Shown here piece by piece: positions 31,884 through 40,154 of a stretch of 64,000 nt of DNA. This DNA is from Pseudomonas sp. G.S.17. Its GTDB lineage: Bacteria > Pseudomonadota > Gammaproteobacteria > Pseudomonadales > Pseudomonadaceae. The notes below the pieces were generated by a model that was not told the origin of the DNA, did not search any database, and saw only the letters and a list, made by a program, of their open reading frames with translations. The stretch lies in contig NZ_CP151076.1 in NCBI RefSeq assembly GCF_038096165.1, positions 2,663,501-2,727,500 of the forward strand, written 5' to 3'. How positions within the stretch are numbered: the stretch's first letter is position 1; each line of letters opens with the position of its first letter. A program made the position numbers and the translations under genes.

Positions 31884-32981
31884 ATGGTCGAGCGCTTCCC
31901 GCCGCCTGAACAGCAAAAACCGCCCCTGAGCCTTGGCAGCACACTGCTGCGGCTGGCTGGTATCGGCGTTATCGTGTTGGCGGCGGCCACCGCGCTGGCT
32001 TACGTCGGCGGCTATCTGGATCCACAGCGTCTGACCCCGGCACGTCTGGTCGATGGGCTTGAGCACAACAACGGCGTGCATCCCGGATTCAGGCGCAACC
32101 ACCCCAAGGGCGTGTGTGTCGCAGGTTACTTTGAAAGCAACGGCAGCGCCGCGCAGTATTCCAGCGCACAGGTATTTTCCGCGACGCGCACCCCGGTCGA
32201 AGGCCGCTTTGCCTTGCCGACCGGCAATCCCTACTCGCCGGACAGTGCCGCGCCGTTGCGCAGTATGGCGCTGCGTTTCACCCAGGCCAACGGCCAGCAA
32301 TGGCGGACCGGGATGAATGCCATGCCGGTTTTCCCGGTCGGCACGCCGCAGGCTTTTTATGAATTGATGCAAGCCCAGGCGCCTGATCCGGCAACCGGTA
32401 AACCTTATCCGGCCAAGCCTGCGGCGTTTTTCGCCAAGCATCCTGAGGCTGTGCCATTCCTCACCTGGGTCAAGACTGCCAAACCTTCCGCCAGCTACGC
32501 CACCGAAACCTATAACAGCGTCAATGCGTTCTATCTCATCAACGCAGAGGGCAAGCGCCAGGCCGTGCGCTGGAACATGGTGCCGGTCAATCAGGATACT
32601 GCGGACAGCCCCGCGCCGGATGCCAAGGACTACCTGGAGCCGGATCTAGCCGACCGGCTCGCCCGTGGTCCGCTGCGCTGGAACCTGATGATCACCCTGG
32701 CCGAACCAAACGACCCGATTGACGACGCCAGCAAGCAATGGCCTGCCGAACGTCGCGCCATCAATGCCGGGACGCTGGTCATCGACAGCACGCAACCCCA
32801 AGCAGACGGTGATTGCCGCGATATCAACTTTGATCCGTTGATCCTGCCTGCCGGTATCGCGGGTTCTGGCGACCCGTTGCTGGCGGCCCGCTCGGCGGCC
32901 TACGCATCTTCTTATCAGCGGCGTACCGGCGAAGTTGATCAATTGCCGAAAGCGGCGCCCGTTGCGGAGAAAAAATCATGA
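31884..32981 (+). CDS. Catalase-related peroxidase (membrane-anchored, SrpA-like)
   Basis: 365 residues with CAGGAG 7 bases before the ATG. One membrane segment is at about 20-43. The catalase fold then starts early (NGVHPGFRRNHPKGVCVAGYFES), with His73 as the expected distal haem residue. It is much shorter than true catalases (about 480 or more), which fits the catalase-family peroxidase group. It is likely periplasmic and anchored to the inner membrane. Its stop overlaps the start of a cytochrome b561, a probable electron donor. Confidence 0.9.
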   Translation: MVERFPPPEQQKPPLSLGSTLLRLAGIGVIVLAAATALAYVGGYLDPQRLTPARLVDGLEHNNGVHPGFRRNHPKGVCVAGYFESNGSAAQYSSAQVFSATRTPVEGRFALPTGNPYSPDSAAPLRSMALRFTQANGQQWRTGMNAMPVFPVGTPQAFYELMQAQAPDPATGKPYPAKPAAFFAKHPEAVPFLTWVKTAKPSASYATETYNSVNAFYLINAEGKRQAVRWNMVPVNQDTADSPAPDAKDYLEPDLADRLARGPLRWNLMITLAEPNDPIDDASKQWPAERRAINAGTLVIDSTQPQADGDCRDINFDPLILPAGIAGSGDPLLAARSAAYASSYQRRTGEVDQLPKAAPVAEKKS

Positions 32982-33523
32982 GCGCACCTACCCGACATTT
33001 CGCCCCGCTGGCGCGACTGCTGCATTGGTTGATGGCGCTGATGATCATCGCCATGCTGTTTATCGGCGCTGGCATGGTGGCTTCGGTATCGCAACGCCAT
33101 GAATGGTTGCTCAACCTTCACAAGCCGTTGGGGATTGCGATTCTGGTGCTGGTGATCCTGCGCCTGATCGTGCGTTTCTCTACGCAAACGCCGCCGTTGC
33201 CGGCCGATCTGCCGACATGGCAGGCGTTGTCCGCCAAGCTGTCGCACTATCTGCTCTATGCGCTGATGCTGGCGATGCCATTGATTGGCTGGTCAATGAT
33301 TTCTGCCGCCGGAGATCCGGTGATGTTGGGCAATTCGTTGCGACTGCCGTCAATCGTGGCGGCCAACCCGCATACCTTTGCGTTTCTGCGCCAGGCGCAT
33401 ACGTACCTGGCTTATCTGCTGTTTCTGACGATCTTGCTGCATGTCGCCGCCGCACTGTTTCACGGCTGGATCCGCCGTGATGCAGTGCTGGGCAGTATGT
33501 TGCGGGGTACGGGCACCGAGTAA
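32978..33523 (+). CDS. Cytochrome b561-family protein
   Basis: 181 residues with four membrane helices. The haem-ligand histidines are placed as in the family (His16 in ARLLHWLMA, His48 in NLHKPLG, and two in the last helices: RQAHTYLAYLLF and LLHVAAALFHGW). The 4-base overlap with the peroxidase suggests that it passes electrons from the quinone pool to it. The pair under an ECF factor recurs in other proteobacteria as I recall. Confidence 0.92.
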   Translation: MSAPTRHFAPLARLLHWLMALMIIAMLFIGAGMVASVSQRHEWLLNLHKPLGIAILVLVILRLIVRFSTQTPPLPADLPTWQALSAKLSHYLLYALMLAMPLIGWSMISAAGDPVMLGNSLRLPSIVAANPHTFAFLRQAHTYLAYLLFLTILLHVAAALFHGWIRRDAVLGSMLRGTGTE

Positions 33524-33534
33524 CGAACCTGCCC

Positions 33535-33594
33535 TGTAGGAGCCAACTTGTTGGCGAGGCGTCGTGCCTATTCGCGAGCAAGCTCGCTCCCACG
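33535..33594. repeat. Mosaic REP element
   Basis: The left part (GTAGGAGCCAACTTGTTGGCGAGGC) belongs to the subtype seen at 18281. The right part (TTCGCGAGCAAGCTCGCTCCCAC) belongs to the subtype at 7559/9129. The two do not pair well, so it looks like a recombined element. Confidence 0.6.
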
Positions 33595-33735
33595 CAGACT
33601 GTGTGAAAACTACTGCGCTCGGCAATACTGCGTTAAAAACAGGCGGAAAATGCTCATTTAGAACACCTAGACTCCGCTTTTCCGCCTGTTTTTGCCTTGT
33701 CTTGCCTTCGCTCGTGACGTTTTCACACAGTCTGC
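33594..33735. mobile_element. MITE-like element with nested inverted repeats (142 bp)
   Basis: The terminal inverted repeats are a perfect 17 bases (GCAGACTGTGTGAAAAC at 33594-33610, complement at 33719-33735). Inside is a second perfect 16-base pair (AAAAACAGGCGGAAAA at 33635-33650, complement at 33678-33693). It is non-coding and placed between two genes. The structure fits a non-autonomous transposon or a structured intergenic repeat. No clear target-site duplication was seen. Confidence 0.6.
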
Positions 33736-33761
33736 ACAGTTCGCTCCAGAATTCAGTGCTG

Positions 33762-34901
33762 TCAGCGCAACACCGGGACCATTTCCGCGAGCGTGGTCAA
33801 AACATCCTTGGCCAGTTGCTTGGAACGTTTGCCTGACCAGCCCGTTACCAGGTCGGGGGCGTTGTCGTTGTCCTTGAACGGCATCTCGAGGGTCAATGAC
33901 AGGCACTTGAAGCGCTCGCCGATGCTGTTGCAGGCCAGGTTCATGTTGGCCTGGCCGGGTTGCGCGCGGGGATAGCCGTAACGGGTCTGGAAATCCCGGG
34001 TGATTTCGCTCAAGCGGCGGCGGAAGTGTTCTTCCAGCTCAGCCTGTTTGGGCGTATAGCCGGGATTGCCTTCACAGGCAGCAGTGAAGACGTAGGGGAT
34101 TTCCTCATCGCCATGTACGTCAAGGAACATGTCCACGCCATACTTTTCCATCTGCTGCTTGACGAAAAACACCTCGGGGCTGGTGTCTTCGGTGGAATCC
34201 TGCCAGCAGCGATTGAGGTCCTTGCCATTGGCATTGGTGCGCAAATGTCCACGGAAGGAGCCGTCGGGATTCATGTGCGGCACCAGGTACAAATCGGCGG
34301 CATCCAGCAATTGCGTCAGTTGCGGATCATTCTGCTCCACAAGGCGCTCGATCAAGCCTTCCATGAACCACTCGGCCATGTGTTCGCCAGGATGCTGCTG
34401 GGCGATGATCCAGATATTGCGCTTGCCCGGGGCTCCGTTGCCTTTGCGCAGCAGCGGAATGTCGCGACCTTCAACGCTTTTACCGGTGGCCAGCAGTTCC
34501 GTGCCAGCATTTTCCAGCGCGTGCTTGATCAGCCAGTCATGGCGCTCACGGCTGTAAGGTTCAAAGTAGGCGAAATACACCTCGGAGTGGGTCGGCGTGA
34601 GGGTGAAATTCAGCGCCTTGCCGTCGAACGTCGAGGGCACGCGGAACCAGTCCTGGTGGTCGTAGGACGCAACCGCGTTGTAGCCGGTCCACGCCCGGTT
34701 GTAACTGGACTGGCTGGCATTGTTGAGACTGAAATGGTGGGGCTCGCCGACGTGCAGGCCTTCAGCCTTGAAGTGAAACCACTGGAAATGCGGGCTTTTG
34801 GTGTCTGGACGCATTGCCAGCTGAATATGTGCAGGGCTGCTCGCGTCTATTACTTCGATATTGCCGCTGTCGAAGTCCGCGCTGATGCTGAGAGTGGTCA
34901 C
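33762..34901 (-). CDS. M14-type cytosolic carboxypeptidase
   Basis: 379 residues from the GTG at 34901 (CAGGAA, 6-base spacing); an upstream in-frame extension has no such site. The N-terminal beta domain (1-120) precedes an M14 catalytic domain with zinc ligands H170-PGE173 (HxxE) and His263 in DVHGDEEIPY, and a likely catalytic Glu in SLTLEMPFKD near residue 344. This two-domain form resembles the eukaryotic cytosolic carboxypeptidases (CCP) that trim glutamates. No signal peptide. Bacterial substrate unknown. Confidence 0.88.
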   Translation of the reverse strand: MTTLSISADFDSGNIEVIDASSPAHIQLAMRPDTKSPHFQWFHFKAEGLHVGEPHHFSLNNASQSSYNRAWTGYNAVASYDHQDWFRVPSTFDGKALNFTLTPTHSEVYFAYFEPYSRERHDWLIKHALENAGTELLATGKSVEGRDIPLLRKGNGAPGKRNIWIIAQQHPGEHMAEWFMEGLIERLVEQNDPQLTQLLDAADLYLVPHMNPDGSFRGHLRTNANGKDLNRCWQDSTEDTSPEVFFVKQQMEKYGVDMFLDVHGDEEIPYVFTAACEGNPGYTPKQAELEEHFRRRLSEITRDFQTRYGYPRAQPGQANMNLACNSIGERFKCLSLTLEMPFKDNDNAPDLVTGWSGKRSKQLAKDVLTTLAEMVPVLR

Positions 34902-35000
34902 GGTGGGTTCCTGTACGTCAGTGCCAAATGTGACAGCTACTTTACACGGAACACCGCGGACCACGGCGACGTTAACTTCAGTCAATCGGCCATGAGTGAC

Positions 35001-35546
35001 TCAGTAGAACGCCTCGGCGGTCACCAGCAGCCCGCCCACGAACGCCGAGAGCAACCACCATCCCAGATAGGCGCGGCGCTTGCGACGATGCCAGCCGCTG
35101 GCGCCCATGGCAGTAGCCGGAGCCAATAACTGACGCCACAGTCGTTCGGTCGCCTCGAAGGCGCACAGGTGATCCAGATCCGCATCAAGCCAGTGACGAA
35201 ATTCAATGCGCTGACTGGCGGTGGCCTGCGGGCTTTGCAAATGCACATACCAACGGCTGGCCGCTTCGTTGACGTTTTCGGCAACCGGCGCGATGGACGC
35301 GGCCACATGGGGGCGGCTTTGTTGCAGGACTCGGACCATGGCGCGCTCGACAGCGTCCAGGTCGGTATCCAGAAAGCTGGCGATGTTCGCGTAGGGCAGG
35401 TTATCCAGCCGACTCATGAGAAAAATCTGCTGCGCGCGGCGCGACAATTTCTGCAGGCCGATGCGCAGTTCTAGCGCTTGCCGGCTGAGCGGTGCGTCCG
35501 GCTGGTGAGCCGGAAAGGCGGTAAAAGACGAGAGCCGGGTACTCAT
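35001..35546 (-). CDS. Sigma-70 region-4 / DUF4880 (FecR N-terminal) hybrid membrane protein
   Basis: 181 residues from the ATG at 35546. Residues 20-75 resemble sigma-70 region 4 of FecI-type factors (LQKLSRRAQQIFLMSRLDNLPYANIASFLDTD). Residues 95-150 resemble the DUF4880 cytoplasmic part of FecR regulators (EAASRWYVHLQSP ... RIEFRHWLDADLDHLCAFEATERLWRQL). A single membrane helix follows (YLGWWLLSAFVGGLLVTAEAF), and the protein ends there. Sigma region 2 and the periplasmic FecR domain are missing. It may be a relic of a sigma/anti-sigma fusion or a working regulator. Confidence 0.75.
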   Translation of the reverse strand: MSTRLSSFTAFPAHQPDAPLSRQALELRIGLQKLSRRAQQIFLMSRLDNLPYANIASFLDTDLDAVERAMVRVLQQSRPHVAASIAPVAENVNEAASRWYVHLQSPQATASQRIEFRHWLDADLDHLCAFEATERLWRQLLAPATAMGASGWHRRKRRAYLGWWLLSAFVGGLLVTAEAFY

Positions 35547-35577
35547 GATCGATCGCCTCGCTGATGAGATCACTCAA

Positions 35578-35612
35578 TGATGAGAACCTATCTCAACGGA
35601 GATGTCTCATCA
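35578..35612. promoter_or_regulatory. Inverted repeat TGATGAGA-N19-TCTCATCA
   Basis: Perfect 8-base arms lie 31 bases upstream of the start of the region-4/DUF4880 gene, where an operator would be expected. The binder is unknown. The rest of 35547-35740 shows nothing recognisable. Confidence 0.35.
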
Positions 35613-35740
35613 TTTACTATTTATCTGGCTGCCAAAGGCTGAGAAAGCCAACTTCGCAGTCTCGTTCAATATTCTTTTTGCTATGATCCGCGCAATCGCA
35701 GAATGACACGTCTTCATTAGCCTGAAGCAACGAAAAAACC

Positions 35741-35769
35741 AAAAAAAAGACCCGGAAAAAATCCGGGTC
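35741..35769 (-). terminator. Rho-independent terminator of the PrrF-like RNA
   Basis: The stem GACCCGGA/TCCGGGTC with a 5-base loop (35749-35769) is followed on the minus strand by eight T residues. Confidence 0.9.
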
Positions 35770-35853
35770 AAAAACCGTGATTAGCCTGATGAGGAGATAA
35801 TCCAGGAGCCGACCTAAGACTCCTGAGTTATCCAGCTGATCTCGCGACCAGTT
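35741..35853 (-). ncRNA. prrF: PrrF-like iron-responsive small RNA
   Basis: On the minus strand a transcript of about 113 bases would start with AACTGGTCGCGAGATCAGC and contain the PrrF core TTATCTCCTCATCAGGCTAA. It ends in a terminator hairpin (GACCCGGA/TCCGGGTC) followed by T8. Its promoter overlaps a Fur box. PrrF RNAs are the Pseudomonas counterpart of RyhB: under iron shortage they pair with messages of iron-rich proteins and repress them. Identification rests on core sequence, size, terminator and Fur control together. Confidence 0.87.
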
Positions 35854-35887
35854 GATGCAATAATAATCATTATCATTTGCAAGTCAA
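35854..35887 (-). promoter_or_regulatory. Promoter with overlapping Fur box for the PrrF-like RNA
   Basis: On the minus strand TTGACT-N16-TATTAT ends 6 bases before the first transcribed A. The plus-strand sequence TGCAATAATAATCATTATC (35856-35874) matches 15 of 19 positions of the Fur consensus and covers the -10 hexamer, so iron-loaded Fur would block transcription. Confidence 0.85.
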
Positions 35888-35940
35888 ATGTTTTTCTTGC
35901 GCCCATGCAGAAAAGCAATCGGTGACGAGGCCGCAGAGCC

Positions 35941-36408
35941 TCAATCCAGTGGCAATTCAGTGGTGCGCTTCACCTCGCTCATGGCGATGTTGGAGTGCGC
36001 TTCCTGTACGTGGGGCTGTTGCAGCAGGTGATCGCGCAAGAAGCGTTCATAGCTGGAAATGTCCTGGGCCACGACCTTCAGCAAGAAATCCATAGTCCCC
36101 GCCATCGCATAGCATTCCAGCACCTCCGGGTAGCCGGTGATCGCTTCTTCGAATTCGGTCAGATAACGCCGACCATGCCCCGATAACTTCACGCTGACGA
36201 AAACCGTCATGGTCAGGCCGAGCTTTTTCGGGTTGAGCAGGGCGACTTTGCGTTCGATAACGCCTTCTTCCTGCAGCCGGTTGATCCGCCGCCAGCAGGG
36301 CGATTGGGAAAGCTCGACGCGTTCGGCGATCTCCGCAGCGGAGAGGTCGGCATCGTGTTGCAGCAGGCGCAGGATCTTGCGGTCGATGGGGCTTAATTTA
36401 ATCTGCAT
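35941..36408 (-). CDS. Lrp/AsnC-family regulator
   Basis: 155 residues. The N-terminal helix-turn-helix (SAAEIAERVELSQSPCWRRINRLQEEGVI, about 22-52) and the C-terminal RAM ligand domain (about 65-145) are complete. It is divergent from the oxidoreductase gene with a 176-base gap, so an aromatic or branched amino acid may be the effector; this is inferred. Confidence 0.92.
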   Translation of the reverse strand: MQIKLSPIDRKILRLLQHDADLSAAEIAERVELSQSPCWRRINRLQEEGVIERKVALLNPKKLGLTMTVFVSVKLSGHGRRYLTEFEEAITGYPEVLECYAMAGTMDFLLKVVAQDISSYERFLRDHLLQQPHVQEAHSNIAMSEVKRTTELPLD

Positions 36409-36584
36409 GAATTGACCCTGTTTTTTATTTTTACCGAAAGGAATATGTCGAATATCAGCAGATTTTCGCCAAATTAGAAAGAAAAAGCCCGGTTGCTACA
36501 GGCAGTATTTTGCTTGTGACCGCTGAGTCGAACCTGCTCGGTACTACAGCCTGAAATGCTCATAAAAATAAAAGGAGCACCTGA

Positions 36585-39500
36585 ATGTCTTTGGCTGATC
36601 TTCGTCTGGACGATAAGTACCGGCTCGCGACCGGCAATCTGTATTTGACCGGCACTCAGGCATTGACCCGCCTGCCGATGCTGCAGAAGCAGCGCGATGA
36701 GGCGCGTGGCCTCAATACCGCCGGGTTCATCTCGGGCTATCGCGGTTCGCCATTGGGCAACCTCGACAAAAGCCTTTGGGATGCCAAGGATTACCTGAAA
36801 CAGAACGCCATCCATTTCCAGCCCGGCGTCAACGAAGAGTTGGCGGCGACGGCCGTTTGGGGCAGTCAGCAGGTCAATCTGTTCCCCGAAGGCAAATACG
36901 ACGGTGTGTTTGCCCTCTGGTACGGCAAAGGTCCAGGCGTTGATCGTTGCGGCGATGTGTTCAAGCACGCCAACTCCGCAGGTGTCGCTAACAACGGTGG
37001 TGTATTGGTGCTGGCGGGCGACGATCATGGCTGCAAATCGTCAACCATCGCCCACCAGAGCGAACATGCGTTCATCGCCGCGATGATTCCAGTGCTCAAC
37101 CCAAGCAATGTTCAGGAAATTCTCGATTACGGCATCATCGGCTGGGAGCTGTCGCGCTACAGCGGATGTTGGGTGGCGATGAAAACCATCGCCGAAAACG
37201 TCGACTCTTCGGCCGTCGTCGAAGTCGATCCGCTGCGCGTCGTCACGCAAATTCCCGAAGACTTCGAAATTCCCCAAGGCGGCTTGCACATTCGTTGGCC
37301 TGATCCGCCGCTGGCTCAGGAAGCACGCCTCAACACCTACAAAATCTACGCCGCCCGGGCCTTCGCTCGTGCCAATAAACTCAATCAAGTGGTTATCGAT
37401 TCGCCTCAGCCTCGGCTGGGCATCGTCACCACCGGCAAGTCTTATCTGGATGTGCGGCAAGCGCTGGAAGAACTGGGCATCGATCAGGATTTGTGCGCGC
37501 AGGTCGGCATTCGGGTGCTCAAGGTCGGCATGAGCTGGCCGCTGGAGCCGGTGTCGGTGCATGATTTCGCCGAAGGGCTGGAAGAAATTCTGGTCGTTGA
37601 AGAGAAACGCAGCGTCATCGAAGACCAACTCACCGGCCAGCTCTACAACTGGCCAGTGGACCGCCGTCCAGTGGTGGTTGGCGAGTTCGACGAGCAAGGC
37701 CGGTCGCTGCTGCCGAATCTCAGTGAGCTGACTCCGGCGATGATTGCCCGGGTCATTGCCAAGCGTCTGGCGCCTTTCTACAGCAGCCCGCAAATCGAGG
37801 CGCGCCTGCAATTTCTCGCGGAGAAGGAACAAGCGCTGCAAGCACCGCTGTTCAATACTCAGCGCACCCCCCATTTTTGCTCAGGCTGCCCGCACAACAC
37901 CTCAACGCGCGTGCCTGAAGGCAGTCGCGCCCTGGCCGGCATTGGTTGCCACTACATGACCATCTGGATGGATCGGGCCACCGAAACCTTCACCCAGATG
38001 GGCGGCGAGGGCGTGACCTGGATCGGCCAGGCACCGTTCACTGAAACGCCCCACGTGTTCCAGAACCTGGGCGACGGTACTTACTTCCACTCCGGGCATC
38101 TGGCCGTGCGTGCGGCGGTCGCGGCCGGGGTCAACATCACTTACAAAATTCTCTACAACGATGCCGTGGCAATGACGGGCGGGCAGCCGATTGATGGGAT
38201 TTTGCGGGTCGATCAGCTCAGCCGTCAGGTCTTCAACGAAGGCGTGCTGCGCATCGCACTGGTTTCCGATGAGCCGGACAAATACCCGAGCCGCGACGGT
38301 TTCGCGCCGATCACCACTTTTCACCACCGACGCGATCTGGACAGCGTGCAACGCGAGCTGCGTGAGTTCAAAGGCGTTTCGGTGATCATCTATGACCAGA
38401 CCTGTGCCACCGAGAAGCGTCGTCGGCGCAAACGCGGCACCATGAAGGATCTGGAAAAACGTGCGTTGATCAACCCAGCCGTGTGCGAAGGCTGCGGCGA
38501 TTGCGGGGTCAAGTCCGGTTGTCTGTCTGTGCTGCCCAAGGAAACGGCGCAGGGCCGCAAGCGGGAAATCGATCAGAACGCCTGTAACAAGGATTTCAGC
38601 TGCGTCGAAGGTTTCTGCCCGAGCTTTGTCACCGTTCATGGCGGCGCATTGCGCAAGCCAAGCCTGCCGACTCAGGTGCAAGCCTTCGCCCAACTGCCAG
38701 ACCCGCAACTGCCAAGCCTGGCCAAGCCGCACAACATTCTGCTGTCGGGTGTCGGCGGTACTGGCGTGACCACGGTTGGCGCCATGCTGGGCTTCGCCGC
38801 CAACCTGGAAGGCAAGGGCTGCAGCGTGCTGGACCAGGCCGGTCTGGCGCAGAAGTTCGGTCCGGTGGTCAGCCATATCCGCATCGCGGCGCGTCAGGAA
38901 GACCTGTTTGCGGTGCGCATTGCCGCAGGCGAAGCGCATCTGTTGCTGGGCTGTGACTTGCTGGTGGCGTCCGGTCCGGATGCGATTGCCAAGCTCAACT
39001 CGACCTTTTCCCATGCCGTGGTCAACAGCCAGCAAACCCCGACTGCCGAGTTCACCCGCAATCCGGACGCCGAATTTCCGGCCGAAGCGATGAAACAGAC
39101 CATTCGCGACGCAGTGGGCGTGCAACATACCCACTTTGTTGAAGCGACGGATCTGGCGACCAAGCTCTTGGGCGACACCATTGCCAGTAACCTGTTCATG
39201 CTCGGGTATGCCTTCCAGTTGGGTTTGATCCCGCTGAGTTCGGCGGCTATCGAGAAAGCCATCGAACTCAATGGCGTGTCGGTCAATCTCAACCAACAGG
39301 CTTTTCTCTGGGGCCGTCGCGCGGCTCATGATCTGCCAGCCGTACAGGCTGCGGCCAACCCAATCGGTCAGATTCCGGAAGAACCGCAATTGCTGAGCTT
39401 TGATCAACGGGTGCAGGCCAATGTCGCAAGCCTGACGGCCTACCAGAACGACGCCTACGCCAAGCGCTACATGCGGCTGGTGAGCAAGGTTCAGGAAAGC

Positions 39501-40070
39501 GAGGCGCGACTATTTCCGGGCCAGCAACTGGCATTGACCGAAGCTGTGGCGTTCAACTACTTCAAGCTGTTGGCCTACAAGGACGAATATGAAGTGGCGC
39601 GGCTATACAGCAACGGCGATTTCACTCGCCAATTGCAGGCCCAGTTTGAAGGTGACTATCGCCTGGAATTCCACCTTGCGCCGTCATGGCTGGCCAAACG
39701 CGACAAGCTGACCGGGCAGCCGCGTAAACGCAGTTTCGGACCGTGGATGCTCAAGGCCTTCGATGTTCTGGCGAAGTTCAAATTCCTGCGTGGCACGGCC
39801 ATCGACCCATTCGGTCGCAGCCTGGAACGCCGCCAGGAGCGGGAGCTGATCGAGTCTTACGTCAGCGACATCGAGCTGATCCTCCAGCATCTATCGGCAT
39901 CCAATCGCCACACTGCATTGAGCCTGGCGCGACTGCCGGAGAAAATCCGCGGTTACGGTCACATCAAGGAAAGCGCCATGAAAGCCGCAGCCCTGCAAGC
40001 TGCGCGCATGCGCCAGAGCTTGATCAGCGGTGAAGTGGAGTTGCCGAAGTTGTATGAAGTGGCTGCTTGA
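36585..40070 (+). CDS. Indolepyruvate ferredoxin oxidoreductase family protein (fused)
   Basis: 1161 residues with AAAGGAG 7 bases before the ATG. The subunits of the 2-oxoacid:ferredoxin oxidoreductase are joined: pyrimidine-binding/TPP domains (to about 600, including GCPHNTSTRVPEGS and GIGCHYMT), a ferredoxin-like cysteine set (C634EGCGDC640 ... GC, then NACNKDFSCVEGFC), and the gamma domain (LSGVGGTGVTTVGAMLG, about 720 onward). Such enzymes decarboxylate aryl- or branched-chain 2-oxoacids to acyl-CoA. Next to liu genes and an Lrp regulator, amino-acid catabolism is likely. Confidence 0.92.
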   Translation: MSLADLRLDDKYRLATGNLYLTGTQALTRLPMLQKQRDEARGLNTAGFISGYRGSPLGNLDKSLWDAKDYLKQNAIHFQPGVNEELAATAVWGSQQVNLFPEGKYDGVFALWYGKGPGVDRCGDVFKHANSAGVANNGGVLVLAGDDHGCKSSTIAHQSEHAFIAAMIPVLNPSNVQEILDYGIIGWELSRYSGCWVAMKTIAENVDSSAVVEVDPLRVVTQIPEDFEIPQGGLHIRWPDPPLAQEARLNTYKIYAARAFARANKLNQVVIDSPQPRLGIVTTGKSYLDVRQALEELGIDQDLCAQVGIRVLKVGMSWPLEPVSVHDFAEGLEEILVVEEKRSVIEDQLTGQLYNWPVDRRPVVVGEFDEQGRSLLPNLSELTPAMIARVIAKRLAPFYSSPQIEARLQFLAEKEQALQAPLFNTQRTPHFCSGCPHNTSTRVPEGSRALAGIGCHYMTIWMDRATETFTQMGGEGVTWIGQAPFTETPHVFQNLGDGTYFHSGHLAVRAAVAAGVNITYKILYNDAVAMTGGQPIDGILRVDQLSRQVFNEGVLRIALVSDEPDKYPSRDGFAPITTFHHRRDLDSVQRELREFKGVSVIIYDQTCATEKRRRRKRGTMKDLEKRALINPAVCEGCGDCGVKSGCLSVLPKETAQGRKREIDQNACNKDFSCVEGFCPSFVTVHGGALRKPSLPTQVQAFAQLPDPQLPSLAKPHNILLSGVGGTGVTTVGAMLGFAANLEGKGCSVLDQAGLAQKFGPVVSHIRIAARQEDLFAVRIAAGEAHLLLGCDLLVASGPDAIAKLNSTFSHAVVNSQQTPTAEFTRNPDAEFPAEAMKQTIRDAVGVQHTHFVEATDLATKLLGDTIASNLFMLGYAFQLGLIPLSSAAIEKAIELNGVSVNLNQQAFLWGRRAAHDLPAVQAAANPIGQIPEEPQLLSFDQRVQANVASLTAYQNDAYAKRYMRLVSKVQESEARLFPGQQLALTEAVAFNYFKLLAYKDEYEVARLYSNGDFTRQLQAQFEGDYRLEFHLAPSWLAKRDKLTGQPRKRSFGPWMLKAFDVLAKFKFLRGTAIDPFGRSLERRQERELIESYVSDIELILQHLSASNRHTALSLARLPEKIRGYGHIKESAMKAAALQAARMRQSLISGEVELPKLYEVAA

Positions 40071-40080
40071 TTGGATACCG

Positions 40081-40130
40081 TAGGACCGGCTTCAGCCGGG
40101 AGAGCGTTCTCCCGGCTGAAGCCGGTCCTA
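40081..40130. repeat. Perfect 50-bp hairpin repeat (copy 2)
   Basis: 23-base perfect arms (TAGGACCGGCTTCAGCCGGG...) surround GCGT. It is the counterpart of 30373-30422, with the T/A pairs of that copy changed to C/G on both arms. It separates convergent genes. Confidence 0.9.
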
Positions 40131-40154
40131 CGGGTCACAGCCTCCTGTGAATGT

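Noticed and set aside
35856..35880. The Fur box as an operator of the Lrp gene or the region-4/DUF4880 gene
   Set aside because: It overlaps the -10 of the PrrF-like RNA exactly and lies downstream of the Lrp stop codon, so the sRNA is the direct target.
37902..39407. Long antisense open frame (501 codons) under the indolepyruvate oxidoreductase gene
   Set aside because: It is the shadow of a high-GC gene on the other strand, with low-complexity composition and no recognisable motif.
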